Positions 1 to 8,727 of a stretch of 64,000 nucleotides of DNA are shown piece after piece. The notes under the pieces were generated by a model that worked only from the letters and a program-made list of their open reading frames with translations, was not told the DNA's origin and searched no databases. This DNA comes from Riemerella anatipestifer_E (GTDB lineage: Bacteria; Bacteroidota; Bacteroidia; Flavobacteriales; Weeksellaceae), in NCBI RefSeq assembly GCF_009932355.1, contig NZ_LEKU01000001.1:17290-81289 (forward strand), in the 5' to 3' direction. Position 1 is the stretch's first letter, and each line of letters begins with the position of its first letter. The translations under genes were made by a program, and so were the position numbers.

Positions 1-288
1 CTAATGATACGAGCTTTAGGAGATAGTGGTGAAGCATTATACGAATGGATGAATAGTCTAGCAACTATGGCATGGGAGTTTGTTAAGTATAAAAATAAAC
101 AAAATGTGAATGTAGAGGGTGATTCTAAAGTAAAGCAGGTTCTGATAGAGGCAAAGGAAACGAAGGTTAAGGAGTCTAAGGCAAAACCTAAAACGAAGAC
201 TAGTACTAAAAAAACATCAAAAACTGTCTCAAAGGAGAAAAATAAAACCATAAGTTCTACTTCAAAAAAGAATAAGAAAGATGCATGA
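1..288 (+). CDS. 3' end of an unidentified gene with a Lys-rich tail
   Basis: The reading frame is open from base 1, so this is probably the C-terminal part of a gene starting before the window rather than a 94-residue protein starting at base 4. The first ~35 residues are mixed and slightly hydrophobic, with Trp and Tyr. The last ~50 residues are a low-complexity tail rich in Lys, Thr and Ser. Its last 8 nt overlap the start of hypA, so it is probably translationally coupled to the hydrogenase maturation genes and may belong to the same hydrogenase cluster. I do not recognise the family. Confidence 0.55.
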   Translation, partial: LMIRALGDSGEALYEWMNSLATMAWEFVKYKNKQNVNVEGDSKVKQVLIEAKETKVKESKAKPKTKTSTKKTSKTVSKEKNKTISSTSKKNKKDA

Positions 289-619
289 AGTCCCGATTGT
301 TAAAGATATAGTTAGAAACTTAGAAGAACATTACGGAGATAGGTTTAAAGAGATTTCTAAGGTAAAGGTAGAGGCAGGATTACTTTCTAATGTTCAGCCA
401 ATACTCATTCAAAATGCCTTTGAAGCTATGATTATAGAAGATCCACGATTAGAAAATATAGATTTGGAAGTGTTTTTACTTCCTATAATAGCCTATTGTA
501 ATAACTGTGATAAAGATTTTGAAGTAAAGAGGCATAAGTTTGTATGTGATTGTGGGACACCTTCTCGCACGATAAAACAAGGTGAAGAATTAAGAATTAG
601 TGAAGTTGAATTTTTTTAA
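281..619 (+). CDS. hypA: Hydrogenase maturation nickel metallochaperone HypA
   Basis: HypA delivers nickel, with HypB, to the large subunit of NiFe hydrogenase in the cytoplasm. The protein has 112 residues, the usual HypA length. It starts with Met-His-Glu; the His2 side chain and N-terminus are the known nickel ligands. A zinc-ribbon follows around residues 72-90 with CNNC and then a CDC pair in the CDCG form, and the C-terminal GEELRISEVEF strand is typical. The start overlaps the preceding gene by 8 nt and hypB follows after 9 nt, so the genes are co-transcribed. The structural hydrogenase genes and hypCDEF are not in the window and are presumably upstream. Confidence 0.93.
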   Translation: MHEVPIVKDIVRNLEEHYGDRFKEISKVKVEAGLLSNVQPILIQNAFEAMIIEDPRLENIDLEVFLLPIIAYCNNCDKDFEVKRHKFVCDCGTPSRTIKQGEELRISEVEFF

Positions 620-628
620 ACAATAGTT

Positions 629-1336
629 ATGAGTAATATAAAACCTAAAAGTAATAGAATGGCTGTCGGTTCTGTACAGTGTGATAATACAACCTTAAAT
701 CTACTTAAAGCTAACGATTTTGTGGCTAAATCTATCAAAGAAAGACTAACAGACATGCTTGTGGTAAATATTTGTTCCTCTCCAGGGAGTGGTAAAACTA
801 CATTATTACAAGAAACAGGAAGACGCCTCGGAAAAGAGCTTAATCTAGCAGTTCTAGTAGGCGACCCAGAGACAGAAAGAGATGCTGTGCGACTAAAAGA
901 AGTAGGTATAAATGCACTACAAATTGTTACAGGAGGTATGTGTCATATAGAAGCACAGATGATTTACCAAGCTCTAGATCACATAGATTTATCGGGCGTA
1001 GATATTTTGTTTATAGAAAATGTGGGTAACCTACTATGTCCCTCCGCTTTTGATTTAGGAGAAGATTATCGTGTAACACTTCTTGCATCTACAGAAGGAG
1101 ATGATAAGCCTAAAAAATATCCACGAATGTTTCTTACAAGTGAATTGATGTTAGTTTCAAAATCAGACTTGTTGCCATATGTGCCGTTTTCTGTAGAAGC
1201 AGTTACAAAAGATGCAAGAGAGGTTAATAGTGATATAGAAGTAATTCCTATTAGTACTCTTAATGGTGATGGAATAGACGAGTGGTGCCAATGGCTCAAG
1301 AAAAAAATGAAGGAAAAGAAAGAAAGACAACAATAA
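629..1336 (+). CDS. hypB: Hydrogenase nickel incorporation GTPase HypB
   Basis: HypB is a SIMIBI-class GTPase that drives nickel insertion into NiFe hydrogenase with HypA. The 235 residues contain a P-loop (SPGSGKTT, about 51-58), the metal-site Cys-His pair in GGMCHIEA (Cys104, His105), the family motif ENVGNLLCPSAFDLGE with Cys137, and a G4-like SKSD near 177-180. The N-terminus lacks the CxxCGC high-affinity nickel site and the His-rich stretch found in some HypB proteins, so it is the plain form. It lies between hypA and a porin gene with short gaps on both sides. Confidence 0.95.
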   Translation: MSNIKPKSNRMAVGSVQCDNTTLNLLKANDFVAKSIKERLTDMLVVNICSSPGSGKTTLLQETGRRLGKELNLAVLVGDPETERDAVRLKEVGINALQIVTGGMCHIEAQMIYQALDHIDLSGVDILFIENVGNLLCPSAFDLGEDYRVTLLASTEGDDKPKKYPRMFLTSELMLVSKSDLLPYVPFSVEAVTKDAREVNSDIEVIPISTLNGDGIDEWCQWLKKKMKEKKERQQ

Positions 1337-1347
1337 AATAATTAAAT

Positions 1348-2505
1348 ATGAAAAAGAAGCTTTTATTCCTCCTCGTTTGTCCAGTAAGCTTTTTATTTGG
1401 ACAAGCAGATTCTACTAATATTCTCAAAAACTTTACCAAGAATACCGAAGTTAATATTCTTTTTAGAAGTGCATTAGAGTTTACAGATGTTCATCAAAAT
1501 CAAGATGCTCTTAGGTTGAATGAGGCAAGAATGGAAGTACAGGGGAATGTGGTAGAAAATTTAAAGTATAGAGTAAGATATAGACTAAACAGAACTCAAG
1601 CTCAACTGAGTTTAGATAATGCACCTAGCTCTTTAGATATTGCCTATATAGATTATAAATTTGGTAAGACAAATAAATGGAATATAGTTTTGGGTAAGCA
1701 AGCTAATGATTTTGGTAGCTGGGAGTTTGAAAATAATCCAACCTTTGAATATGTCTACTCTGACTATATCAATAAGCAACAGAATATATTTACAATGGGT
1801 GCTAAGTTAGCCTACCAGATAGATGAAAACAATAGTATAAGGGTTCAAGCTTTTAATACCAGTAATCACAACTTCTCAACATTACATAAGCAGAGAGCTT
1901 ACATTACTAATGGGTTGGAAGCAGCTAAAATTCCGCTGGGATTTAACTTAACTTGGAGAGGTGATTTTTTTAATAAAACATTTAAAACGTTCTATTCGGT
2001 AGCAACTTCTCAAATTGCTAAAGGAGAGCAAAATTTCCAAGTGGCATTAGGGAATAAATTGGTTACGGATAACTTAGAAGTCTACTTAGATTTACATCAT
2101 ACCAATATGGCTGTAGATTATACTAATATTGCTTCTTCTGTTATTAACCAATATAGAGCCGCTATAGTATCAGATTATGAACCTTATTTCTCTAAAAACA
2201 TTCAGTTCCAAACGGCTGTACTGAGATTAGATTATAAGATAACTCCAAAATTTATTGTTACAGGCAAAAGCATTTACGAAAGAGCAAATGATAGGTCTGA
2301 AAATGGTTTAGGCAATGGCTTAAGGCAGAATCAAACTAATATGATAGGTTTAGAGTATAAGCCTATTGCAAGCCAAGATTTTAAATTTTTTGGATATTTT
2401 TCTAATGCTAATGTGACACATAATAAAATGGTTAGAACTTATGTGCCTAATACCAACCAAAATATGTTTTCGGTTGGTGTTCTGTACTTCTTAAAGGCAC
2501 TGTAA
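1348..2505 (+). CDS. Phosphate-selective porin O/P-like outer membrane protein
   Basis: This 385-residue protein has a signal peptide (residues 1 to about 18, Lys-rich start and a hydrophobic core ending LFG-QA) and many alternating polar/hydrophobic strands with aromatic girdles, the pattern of an outer-membrane beta-barrel. Segments such as RLNEARMEVQG and KWNIVLGKQANDFGSWEFENNP resemble the OprO/OprP porin family in Bacteroidota. It begins 11 nt after hypB with no visible promoter between, so it may be read through from the hydrogenase operon. The true substrate cannot be told from sequence. An intrinsic terminator follows. Confidence 0.78.
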   Translation: MKKKLLFLLVCPVSFLFGQADSTNILKNFTKNTEVNILFRSALEFTDVHQNQDALRLNEARMEVQGNVVENLKYRVRYRLNRTQAQLSLDNAPSSLDIAYIDYKFGKTNKWNIVLGKQANDFGSWEFENNPTFEYVYSDYINKQQNIFTMGAKLAYQIDENNSIRVQAFNTSNHNFSTLHKQRAYITNGLEAAKIPLGFNLTWRGDFFNKTFKTFYSVATSQIAKGEQNFQVALGNKLVTDNLEVYLDLHHTNMAVDYTNIASSVINQYRAAIVSDYEPYFSKNIQFQTAVLRLDYKITPKFIVTGKSIYERANDRSENGLGNGLRQNQTNMIGLEYKPIASQDFKFFGYFSNANVTHNKMVRTYVPNTNQNMFSVGVLYFLKAL

Positions 2506-2526
2506 TTTATCATATATTTATAATAC

Positions 2527-2565
2527 AAAAAAGAGTTGCTTTTATATAAAGGGTAACTCTTTTTT
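2527..2565 (+). terminator. Intrinsic terminator after the porin gene
   Basis: An 11-nt inverted repeat (AAAAAAGAGTT at 2527-2537 and its complement at 2555-2565) is separated by 17 nt and ends in a run of T. It closes the hypA-hypB-porin unit. Confidence 0.75.
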
Positions 2566-2586
2566 ATATCTCACAAAGACATTTCA

Positions 2587-2594
2587 TATATTTG
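2587..2594 (+). promoter_or_regulatory. Bacteroidota -7 promoter element for tsaB
   Basis: TATATTTG matches TAnnTTTG and ends 15 nt before the tsaB ATG at 2610. No clear TTTG -33 element is visible, as the terminator occupies that area. Confidence 0.6.
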
Positions 2595-2609
2595 TAGGAA
2601 AAATAGTCG

Positions 2610-3284
2610 ATGGTTATTTTACATCTTGAAACATCATCTAAAAATTGTTCTGTTGCTATCTCTAAAGGAGAAGAGTTACTTTGCTTATGCGAAGAAGTAT
2701 CCGAAAATTATAAACAAAGTGAAAGTTTGCATACTTTCGTGGAATGGGCTTTGGAGGGAGCAGAACTTACATTAAAAGACATACAAGCTGTTTCATTAGG
2801 TATGGGACCTGGGTCTTACACGGGGCTAAGGATAGGGGCAGCTTCGGCTAAGGGTTTTTGCTACGGGCTTAAAATTCCGTTAGTTGCTGTAAACTCTTTA
2901 GAAACAATGGTAGAACCTTTTATAGGTCAAGGATTTGATTTTATAATCCCCATGGTAGATGCTAGAAGAATGGAAGTTTATACTTCGGTATTTGATGGCA
3001 ATACAGGAGCAGTAGTTTCAGAAACGGAAGCTAAAATCTTAGATGAGTTTTCATTTGAAGATTATAAAGACCACAAAATTCTTTTCGTAGGAGATGGGGC
3101 AGCCAAGGCACAAGAGGTTTTAAACTTACCCAATGCTTCTTATAAGTCAGAGGTTTACCCTTCAGCAGAATACCTTATCAAGAAAGCCTTAGAAAAGGCT
3201 ATGAACAAAGAATGGGAAGATGTTGCTTACTTTGAACCTTTTTATTTAAAAGATTTTCAGGGTGTAAAACGGAAAGCAAAGTAG
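2610..3284 (+). CDS. tsaB: tRNA threonylcarbamoyladenosine biosynthesis protein TsaB
   Basis: TsaB is the ASKHA-fold partner of TsaD and TsaE in making the t6A modification at position 37 of ANN-decoding tRNAs. The 224-residue protein begins with the ATPase-fold strand ILHLETSSKNCSVAIS and has the family signature GPGSYTGLRIG at about residues 66-76. Length is normal. It stands alone, with its own -7 element upstream, and converges on the sprE/porW-like gene with only 5 nt between stop codons and no obvious hairpin there. Confidence 0.95.
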   Translation: MVILHLETSSKNCSVAISKGEELLCLCEEVSENYKQSESLHTFVEWALEGAELTLKDIQAVSLGMGPGSYTGLRIGAASAKGFCYGLKIPLVAVNSLETMVEPFIGQGFDFIIPMVDARRMEVYTSVFDGNTGAVVSETEAKILDEFSFEDYKDHKILFVGDGAAKAQEVLNLPNASYKSEVYPSAEYLIKKALEKAMNKEWEDVAYFEPFYLKDFQGVKRKAK

Positions 3285-3289
3285 GTATC

Positions 3290-5752
3290 TTATTTAGGAC
3301 TAACTTTGATAGCTTCTTTTTGTAATTTTTGTTTTCTAAGTTCGTTAAGATTAATTTGTGGTGGAACGGTAGAAGGGGCTAGATTGAGGTTAGGGGCTTC
3401 CTCTTCATGGTCTTTAGCCGTTTCGTCAGTTACTGTCACACTCACGCTAGGTTGTGCTGTCTTGCTTTGTTCGGTGATAGGTGTTTTTAAATCACTACTA
3501 AGATAAGCTAACATTTGTTTCGCTTTTTCGCCTTCGGGGAGTTTTTCGTAGTTTAGGGAAATCTGTTGCAACTGTAAAATCATTATTTCTTTACCCACTG
3601 TTTTCCCTGTATTAAACGCATTAAGCAAAGATAACTTTGGTACTAGAGCATCTTTAGGATAAGCTTCTATTGTTTTTTCTATAAGAGCTTTGCTATCCTC
3701 ATATTTTTCTTCTGTGTAGAGTTGGTAGGCTTGTTTATAGATGTTCTCTACTTCCGACGAAGCTACACCCAAGCCCCCACGCTTAGGGTTTTTTACAAAT
3801 TCTGCATAATGAGTGTAAGGGAACTCACTAATAATAATGTTTTTAGCTTTCTCTGCCTCTTGCGGATTTTTCTCGTAGTTAATAGAAAATATTTGATACA
3901 ACGCCTGAAGTTTTATATCTTCTTTTGGCTGAGCGCTTACTAGATCAAATAGTGTTTTAGTGGCAAGTTTGGTATTAGAAAAAATATTTTCATACATCAT
4001 ACCTAACCCTAGAGACGCGGTATCTCTATCTTGTTTGAGTTGAGCGATGTCTTGAGCGTTAGTAGGAATTTTCTCTATATAAAACTCAGGTTCAAATCTT
4101 CTTGGATTTTTAACCTCGGTTTTACCGAGAGCTTCGTTTTTGAGGTCTTCTATGGAAGTGGTTTTTGATGAATAACGCCAATTATCAGCAAGAGCTCTTT
4201 CTCCCCAAATTTGTTTAAAGTTGGCTTGCCCTTTAGATACGGTTGTAAGATTATCAAAGTAAAAACCTTTAGTAGAAGTACCAAAATCAGCAAATCCTCT
4301 CGTGTTATTACCAATGGTATTATCTAAAGCAAAATCAGCCACTTTAAACTCTTTTTCTTTAGAGGCTTTTAATTTTTCTGCTTCCTCTTTAGCTTCTTTA
4401 GCCTTTAGTTTTTCTATTTGTTGATTAAAGTAAGCAAGTCTCTGTTGCTCATTCATTTTGGTAAGAGCCAAGATGCTATCATTCTTTTTGATGAGGTAAT
4501 AGTTTTTAGAGATTTTTTTAATATCTGTAGAAAGCGTTTTTAATTCTTCTTTTTGAGGGGCATAAGTCATTTGGGTAACGGCACTGTCATAATAAACGCC
4601 AGCACTTAGATAATCTTCTTTTTCTAAATATTTCTTTCCGATTTCATAGTAGGTAAGCCCTCGTATTTGTCCATCGGAAACTTTTTCTTTCAACGACTTT
4701 TGGAAGAACTTATTAGCTTCTTCCTCTTTTCCTGCCTTCATTGCCATAAGTCCTAAAGCGTAATAGAACTCGTTTTTTCTAGAAGCGTAAGTTCCTTTTT
4801 TGGATATTTTTTCTAGATAAGTTTTCAGACTTTCGTAGTCTTCTTTTTTAGAATTGTTGAAAGTCTTGGCTATTTCTATTTGAGATTTTACTTCAAATTC
4901 AAAATTATTAGCCTTTTGATAAGCAGTTACAAAGCTTTCTCTAGCTTCTTCGTTGCGTCCTAATTTAGATAAAATTTGTCCTCTTAAAAAGGCGATACGA
5001 CTTCTTAAGTTTTTGTTTTTATTTAGAGCATAGGCTTGGGTTAACTCTTCTACGGCTGCCTCTTTTTGCCCTGATTGAAGTAAAGTTTCTGCATAGAAAA
5101 GACTTAATAATTTCTTATCGTTTTTGCTTAGTTTTTCCTCTTTCAGAGCCATAAAAATCTCATTAGCTTTGTAATGGTCTTTCATTAAAGAGAAAATTTT
5201 GGCTTCGTATATTTTAGCGAGAGGCAATCTTTTGTCCTCTTTCATGTGAGAAAAAATATAATTAAGAGCATCTAAGGCTTCTAGGTATTTTTCTTGATAC
5301 ATTCTTGCTTTTGCAAGCATAATTTGAGCTTCAAATATTCTTTTGTTTTTTTCTTTTCCATCGAAAAGCATAGAGTGTTGTTCTATGGTTTTTAATGCTT
5401 TAGCTTCTGATATTTCAAGAACGGACATTCCTTTCTTACTGTTAGGAGAGCTATAAGATATAGAGGAAGCTCCTGCCGCAAATGGAGCATTTTGTGCGTC
5501 CGATGTACTTTTTTCACTTTCTACTTCGTGGTCGTTATCAAAAGTGAGCAGTTTAATATAAGGTTGGTAGAAATTATCTTGATGACTATTTTTACGTGTG
5601 TTAAGTTCACTTTCTAAAGCGTCTTTACTATTGAATAGGGTGTTGTAATAGGCATAAAAGTTTTGATAATTCCTATTAACAAAAGTATTCTTTCTAGGAG
5701 AACATGCAACGGTAAGTGCCAATATAATTAAAAAATAGCTGTACTTTTTCAT
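3290..5752 (-). CDS. sprE: TPR-containing lipoprotein of the type IX secretion/gliding system, SprE/PorW-like
   Basis: I choose the ATG at 5752 (820 residues), not the ATG at 5770, because it puts a standard lipoprotein signal first: MKKYSYFLIILALTVACS, with lipobox LTVA-C. After the Cys come the SprE/PorW-like stretch with NRNYQNFYAYYNTLFN, then about 450 residues of TPR-like helical hairpins (many KAL..., YY..., A...EK patterns), a Lys/Glu-rich coiled stretch, a mid region with FGTSTKGFYFDN and WGERALADNWRYS, further TPR-like units, and a Lys-rich end. SprE and PorW are periplasmic-side lipoproteins needed for T9SS function in Flavobacterium and Porphyromonas. The assignment rests on architecture and recalled motifs. 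The rest of the T9SS is not in the window. Confidence 0.8.
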   Translation of the reverse strand: MKKYSYFLIILALTVACSPRKNTFVNRNYQNFYAYYNTLFNSKDALESELNTRKNSHQDNFYQPYIKLLTFDNDHEVESEKSTSDAQNAPFAAGASSISYSSPNSKKGMSVLEISEAKALKTIEQHSMLFDGKEKNKRIFEAQIMLAKARMYQEKYLEALDALNYIFSHMKEDKRLPLAKIYEAKIFSLMKDHYKANEIFMALKEEKLSKNDKKLLSLFYAETLLQSGQKEAAVEELTQAYALNKNKNLRSRIAFLRGQILSKLGRNEEARESFVTAYQKANNFEFEVKSQIEIAKTFNNSKKEDYESLKTYLEKISKKGTYASRKNEFYYALGLMAMKAGKEEEANKFFQKSLKEKVSDGQIRGLTYYEIGKKYLEKEDYLSAGVYYDSAVTQMTYAPQKEELKTLSTDIKKISKNYYLIKKNDSILALTKMNEQQRLAYFNQQIEKLKAKEAKEEAEKLKASKEKEFKVADFALDNTIGNNTRGFADFGTSTKGFYFDNLTTVSKGQANFKQIWGERALADNWRYSSKTTSIEDLKNEALGKTEVKNPRRFEPEFYIEKIPTNAQDIAQLKQDRDTASLGLGMMYENIFSNTKLATKTLFDLVSAQPKEDIKLQALYQIFSINYEKNPQEAEKAKNIIISEFPYTHYAEFVKNPKRGGLGVASSEVENIYKQAYQLYTEEKYEDSKALIEKTIEAYPKDALVPKLSLLNAFNTGKTVGKEIMILQLQQISLNYEKLPEGEKAKQMLAYLSSDLKTPITEQSKTAQPSVSVTVTDETAKDHEEEAPNLNLAPSTVPPQINLNELRKQKLQKEAIKVSPK

Positions 5753-5816
5753 TTGATGTTTTAACTGCATAAAGCCTCTTTTATTGTTAGGCTTTGAGAA
5801 AATTTGTGTAAAAATA

Positions 5817-6395
5817 CTACTTTTTAACAGAAAGAGAGTGTTTTAAAGCACTTAATTGTTGATAAACCAAGTGAGTAGGTAGCCCCATAATAGTATAAAA
5901 ACTACCTTCTAGCTTTTCTATTTTAGCCATACCTAGCCACTCTTGTATACCGTAAGCTCCAGCTTTGTCGTAGGGCTTATAGTTTTTTATATAGTAGGAA
6001 ATTTCCTCATCGGTTAGGTAAGAAAAGTACACTGTAGCTTTATCGGTTAGAGTTAAAGACCCCGTAGTAGTTTTGATGCAAACAGAAGTGTAAACATCAT
6101 GACTGTTCCCTGAAAGGCTTTTGAGCATTTCTTTTGCTTCGGCTTCATTTTTTGGTTTGCCTAAAACTTTATTATCAAAAGTAACGATGGTATCCGCAGT
6201 TAATAAAACCTCTCCTTCGGAAAGAGAGCGGAATGCATTGGCTTTTAGTTCCGAAAGGTAACCAGCTACCTTGTCTATTTCTAAATCTTTTGGATAGATT
6301 TCATCACAATTTATAGAAACAATCTCAAAATCAAAACCTAGTTGGCTTAAAAGCTCTTTCCTTCTTGGAGATTGTGATGCTAAATATAATTTCAT
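5817..6395 (-). CDS. maf: Maf-family nucleoside triphosphate pyrophosphatase
   Basis: Maf proteins hydrolyse (modified) nucleoside triphosphates to monophosphates and keep non-canonical nucleotides out of nucleic acids. The 192 residues start with the signature SQSPRRKELL (residues 7-16), have the catalytic Asp68 in TADTIV and the GKP motif at 79-81. This pattern fits the dTTP/UTP-acting YhdE-type subgroup, though substrate is an inference. It is transcribed in the same direction as the sprE-like gene, with a 64-nt gap before that gene's ATG at 5752. Confidence 0.93.
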   Translation of the reverse strand: MKLYLASQSPRRKELLSQLGFDFEIVSINCDEIYPKDLEIDKVAGYLSELKANAFRSLSEGEVLLTADTIVTFDNKVLGKPKNEAEAKEMLKSLSGNSHDVYTSVCIKTTTGSLTLTDKATVYFSYLTDEEISYYIKNYKPYDKAGAYGIQEWLGMAKIEKLEGSFYTIMGLPTHLVYQQLSALKHSLSVKK

Positions 6396-6463
6396 AGATG
6401 TGGTTTGTAGTACGCAATAATAAGTAAATTTCTAAGAAATAAAATTAGACATGATAAAAATTA

Positions 6464-6496
6464 TTTGTTTTTATTTATTCTAAATAATTATATTTG
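6464..6496 (+). promoter_or_regulatory. Promoter of the siderophore receptor with a palindromic operator candidate
   Basis: A -33 TTTG (6464-6467) and a -7 TATATTTG (6489-6496) are spaced by 21 nt. The spacer holds a 7-bp-arm palindrome, TTATTTA-TTC-TAAATAA (6471-6487), which would block RNA polymerase if bound. The gene product is an iron-type receptor, so a Fur-like repressor site is a reasonable inference. The core ATTCTAAATAA recurs near the second TonB receptor promoter. Confidence 0.6.
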
Positions 6497-6511
6497 CCGA
6501 AATTTTTAGCA

Positions 6512-8644
6512 ATGAAAAAAATTATTATAAGCATTTCACTAGTTGGAGGTATTCTCTCTAATGCTCAAACTCAGAAAAGAGATTCTATACGAGAAAAGGG
6601 TATAGAGGGTGTAGTTATTAAAAGTAAATATTATAAAAACTATACAGCTAAAGATGTGTCAGGTTCGTTAAGATTAGATACACCACTGTTAGACATTCCG
6701 CAGAATATTCAAGTAATTACTTCAGATGCGTTATCAGACCAGCAAGTGTTGGGTATAAGTGATGGCGTTTTGAGAAATATTAGTGGAGCGATGAGGCTAG
6801 AACATTGGGGTGATATGTATGCTAGAGTTAATATGAGAGGGGCTAGAGCAGCAGCGTTTATCAATGGGGTTAATGTAACTTCTAATTGGGGACCTTTAGC
6901 GGAGGATATGAGTTATGTGGATAGGATAGAATTTATGAAAGGTCCTGCGGGATTTATGATTTCTAATGGAGAGCCAAGCGGGATTTACAATATAGTAACC
7001 AAAAAACCTATGTTCTCGGATAATCCTAAGGGGCAATTTACGCTGACTACGGGGAGTTTTAATCTGTACAGGGCAGATGCAGATGTAAATGCTAAACTTT
7101 CGGATAAGCTAGCTGTTAGAGTGAATACAATGGCACAGAATAGAGGCTCTTTTAGACCTCATGAGTTTAACGACCGCTATGTTATTAATCCTTCTATAAC
7201 CTATTTGCTTTCTGATAAAACCTCTCTTACGGCGGAGTACATTTTTCAAAAGGCTAAAATGTCCGAAGTAGGTTCTGCTTATGTCTTTTCTAAGAAAGGT
7301 TTTGCTAAGTACGATAGAGATAAAACACTAACAGACCCAGGGATTGATCCTACAAGAATAGACGAACATTATTTGAATATCAATCTCCAAAGTCAGCTGT
7401 CAGACAATTGGAAACTAACCTCTCAAGTTTCCTATATGAGGGACGACCAAATGGGGAGCAGTATCTGGCCCTCTGCTGTAACTGATGATGATAAGGTAGT
7501 GAGAAGACTAACCTTTTGGAAAGGATTGAATGAAATGAAATTCGCTCAAGTATTTCTTAATGGAACGGTTCGGACGGGAAATGTAACACATAAAGTTCTG
7601 ACAGGTTTGGATATGGCAGATAAAAAATATATGGCGGATTGGAGTCAGGGTGGAAATCTAGACGATGCCACTAAGCCTTTTGATATTAACAATCCTGTAT
7701 ATGGCAATATTAGTTATCCTGTATATGACCATTCTAAATCTTTAGCCCAAATAGGAAGTAAATTGGGAGAAACTTATTCGTCGTTATATTTTCAAGATGA
7801 AGTGGGACTTTTGGAAGATAAATTGAGGCTGACTTTTGCAGGACGATATACCGATATAAAGCAAAATCAGTATGGAGCAGAGAAAAACGCACAGAGGTTT
7901 ACACCAAGAATTGGGATTAGTGCTACGGTATTGGAAGGAATGACGGTATATGGGTTGTACGACCAGTCGTTCTTGCCACAATCGGGTGTGCTTCGTAATG
8001 GTGGCAAAGTAGAGCCTATTACTGGTGAAAATATAGAACTAGGGATAAAAAAAGATTGGTTTGGCGGTAAGTGGAATTCTACGCTTTCCATCTACAAGAT
8101 TACCAAAAATAATGAATTGATATCAGACCCGAGTAATAGTCCTTCAGAAAGATTTTCTATCGTCAAAGGGCAGGGCGTTGCCAAAGGATTAGAATTTGAT
8201 GTTAAAGGAGAACTTTTTAAAGGTATGAATGCTATCATCAACTATGCATGGACTGATAATGAAGTAACCCAATCCAATGTGCCTAGCCTAAAAGTAGGGA
8301 ATAAAGTGGCGGGATATGCTAAACACACCTTCAATACTTGGCTGAACTATGCATTTCAAGACGGTATTTTACGAGGTTTTGGAGCGTCATTAGGTTTTAC
8401 CTTTATGGGAGATAGAACCACTTGGAGCTGGTCGGATAATCAAGGAGATGCTCAATTAGGAGATTATCGTAAATGGGATGCAGGTATTTTCTGGGGAAAT
8501 AAAAATGTGAAAATTACACTCAATGCCTTTAATATATCCGATGAGTATCTGTATAGTGGGGCTTATTATGGCTGGGGAGGCTACTATTATTACCAAGCAG
8601 AAGCTCCTAGAAACTATAGATTATCTCTGAGTTATAAATTTTAA
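6512..8644 (+). CDS. TonB-dependent siderophore-type outer membrane receptor
   Basis: This 710-residue protein begins at the ATG at 6512; an upstream in-frame TTG at 6494 lies inside the promoter and is not a start. A signal peptide ends near SNAQ. A plug domain follows (LDIPQNIQVITSDALSDQ, then NMRGARAAAFINGV and VDRIEFMKGPAGFM...EPSGIYNIVTKKP), as in FhuA/FecA-like siderophore receptors, then a 22-strand-type barrel ending in an aromatic-terminated strand (LSLSYKF). There is no N-terminal carboxypeptidase-like domain and no SusC-type partner. It should import a ferric siderophore using TonB energy; the ligand is unknown. A PepSY membrane protein follows. Confidence 0.9.
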   Translation: MKKIIISISLVGGILSNAQTQKRDSIREKGIEGVVIKSKYYKNYTAKDVSGSLRLDTPLLDIPQNIQVITSDALSDQQVLGISDGVLRNISGAMRLEHWGDMYARVNMRGARAAAFINGVNVTSNWGPLAEDMSYVDRIEFMKGPAGFMISNGEPSGIYNIVTKKPMFSDNPKGQFTLTTGSFNLYRADADVNAKLSDKLAVRVNTMAQNRGSFRPHEFNDRYVINPSITYLLSDKTSLTAEYIFQKAKMSEVGSAYVFSKKGFAKYDRDKTLTDPGIDPTRIDEHYLNINLQSQLSDNWKLTSQVSYMRDDQMGSSIWPSAVTDDDKVVRRLTFWKGLNEMKFAQVFLNGTVRTGNVTHKVLTGLDMADKKYMADWSQGGNLDDATKPFDINNPVYGNISYPVYDHSKSLAQIGSKLGETYSSLYFQDEVGLLEDKLRLTFAGRYTDIKQNQYGAEKNAQRFTPRIGISATVLEGMTVYGLYDQSFLPQSGVLRNGGKVEPITGENIELGIKKDWFGGKWNSTLSIYKITKNNELISDPSNSPSERFSIVKGQGVAKGLEFDVKGELFKGMNAIINYAWTDNEVTQSNVPSLKVGNKVAGYAKHTFNTWLNYAFQDGILRGFGASLGFTFMGDRTTWSWSDNQGDAQLGDYRKWDAGIFWGNKNVKITLNAFNISDEYLYSGAYYGWGGYYYYQAEAPRNYRLSLSYKF

Positions 8645-8673
8645 AAAATAGTTTTTCATATCAATATACTTTT

Positions 8674-8716
8674 GGGGAAGGTTAGCGAGATTTAGACTCG
8701 TTAGCTTTTCCTTTTT
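8674..8716 (+). terminator. Hairpin with T-tract between receptor and PepSY genes
   Basis: A stem of about 16 pairs with several G-U wobbles (8674-8689 with 8697-8712) is followed by a T run to 8716. It overlaps a possible -7 element TACTTTTG at 8667-8674. It could be a terminator for the receptor or a partial attenuator that lowers expression of the next gene. Confidence 0.55.
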
Positions 8717-8727
8717 AAACTTTAAGA

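Noticed and set aside
6494..6511. Longer TonB receptor starting at TTG 6494
   Set aside because: This TTG lies inside the -7 promoter element, and the ATG at 6512 gives a proper signal peptide.
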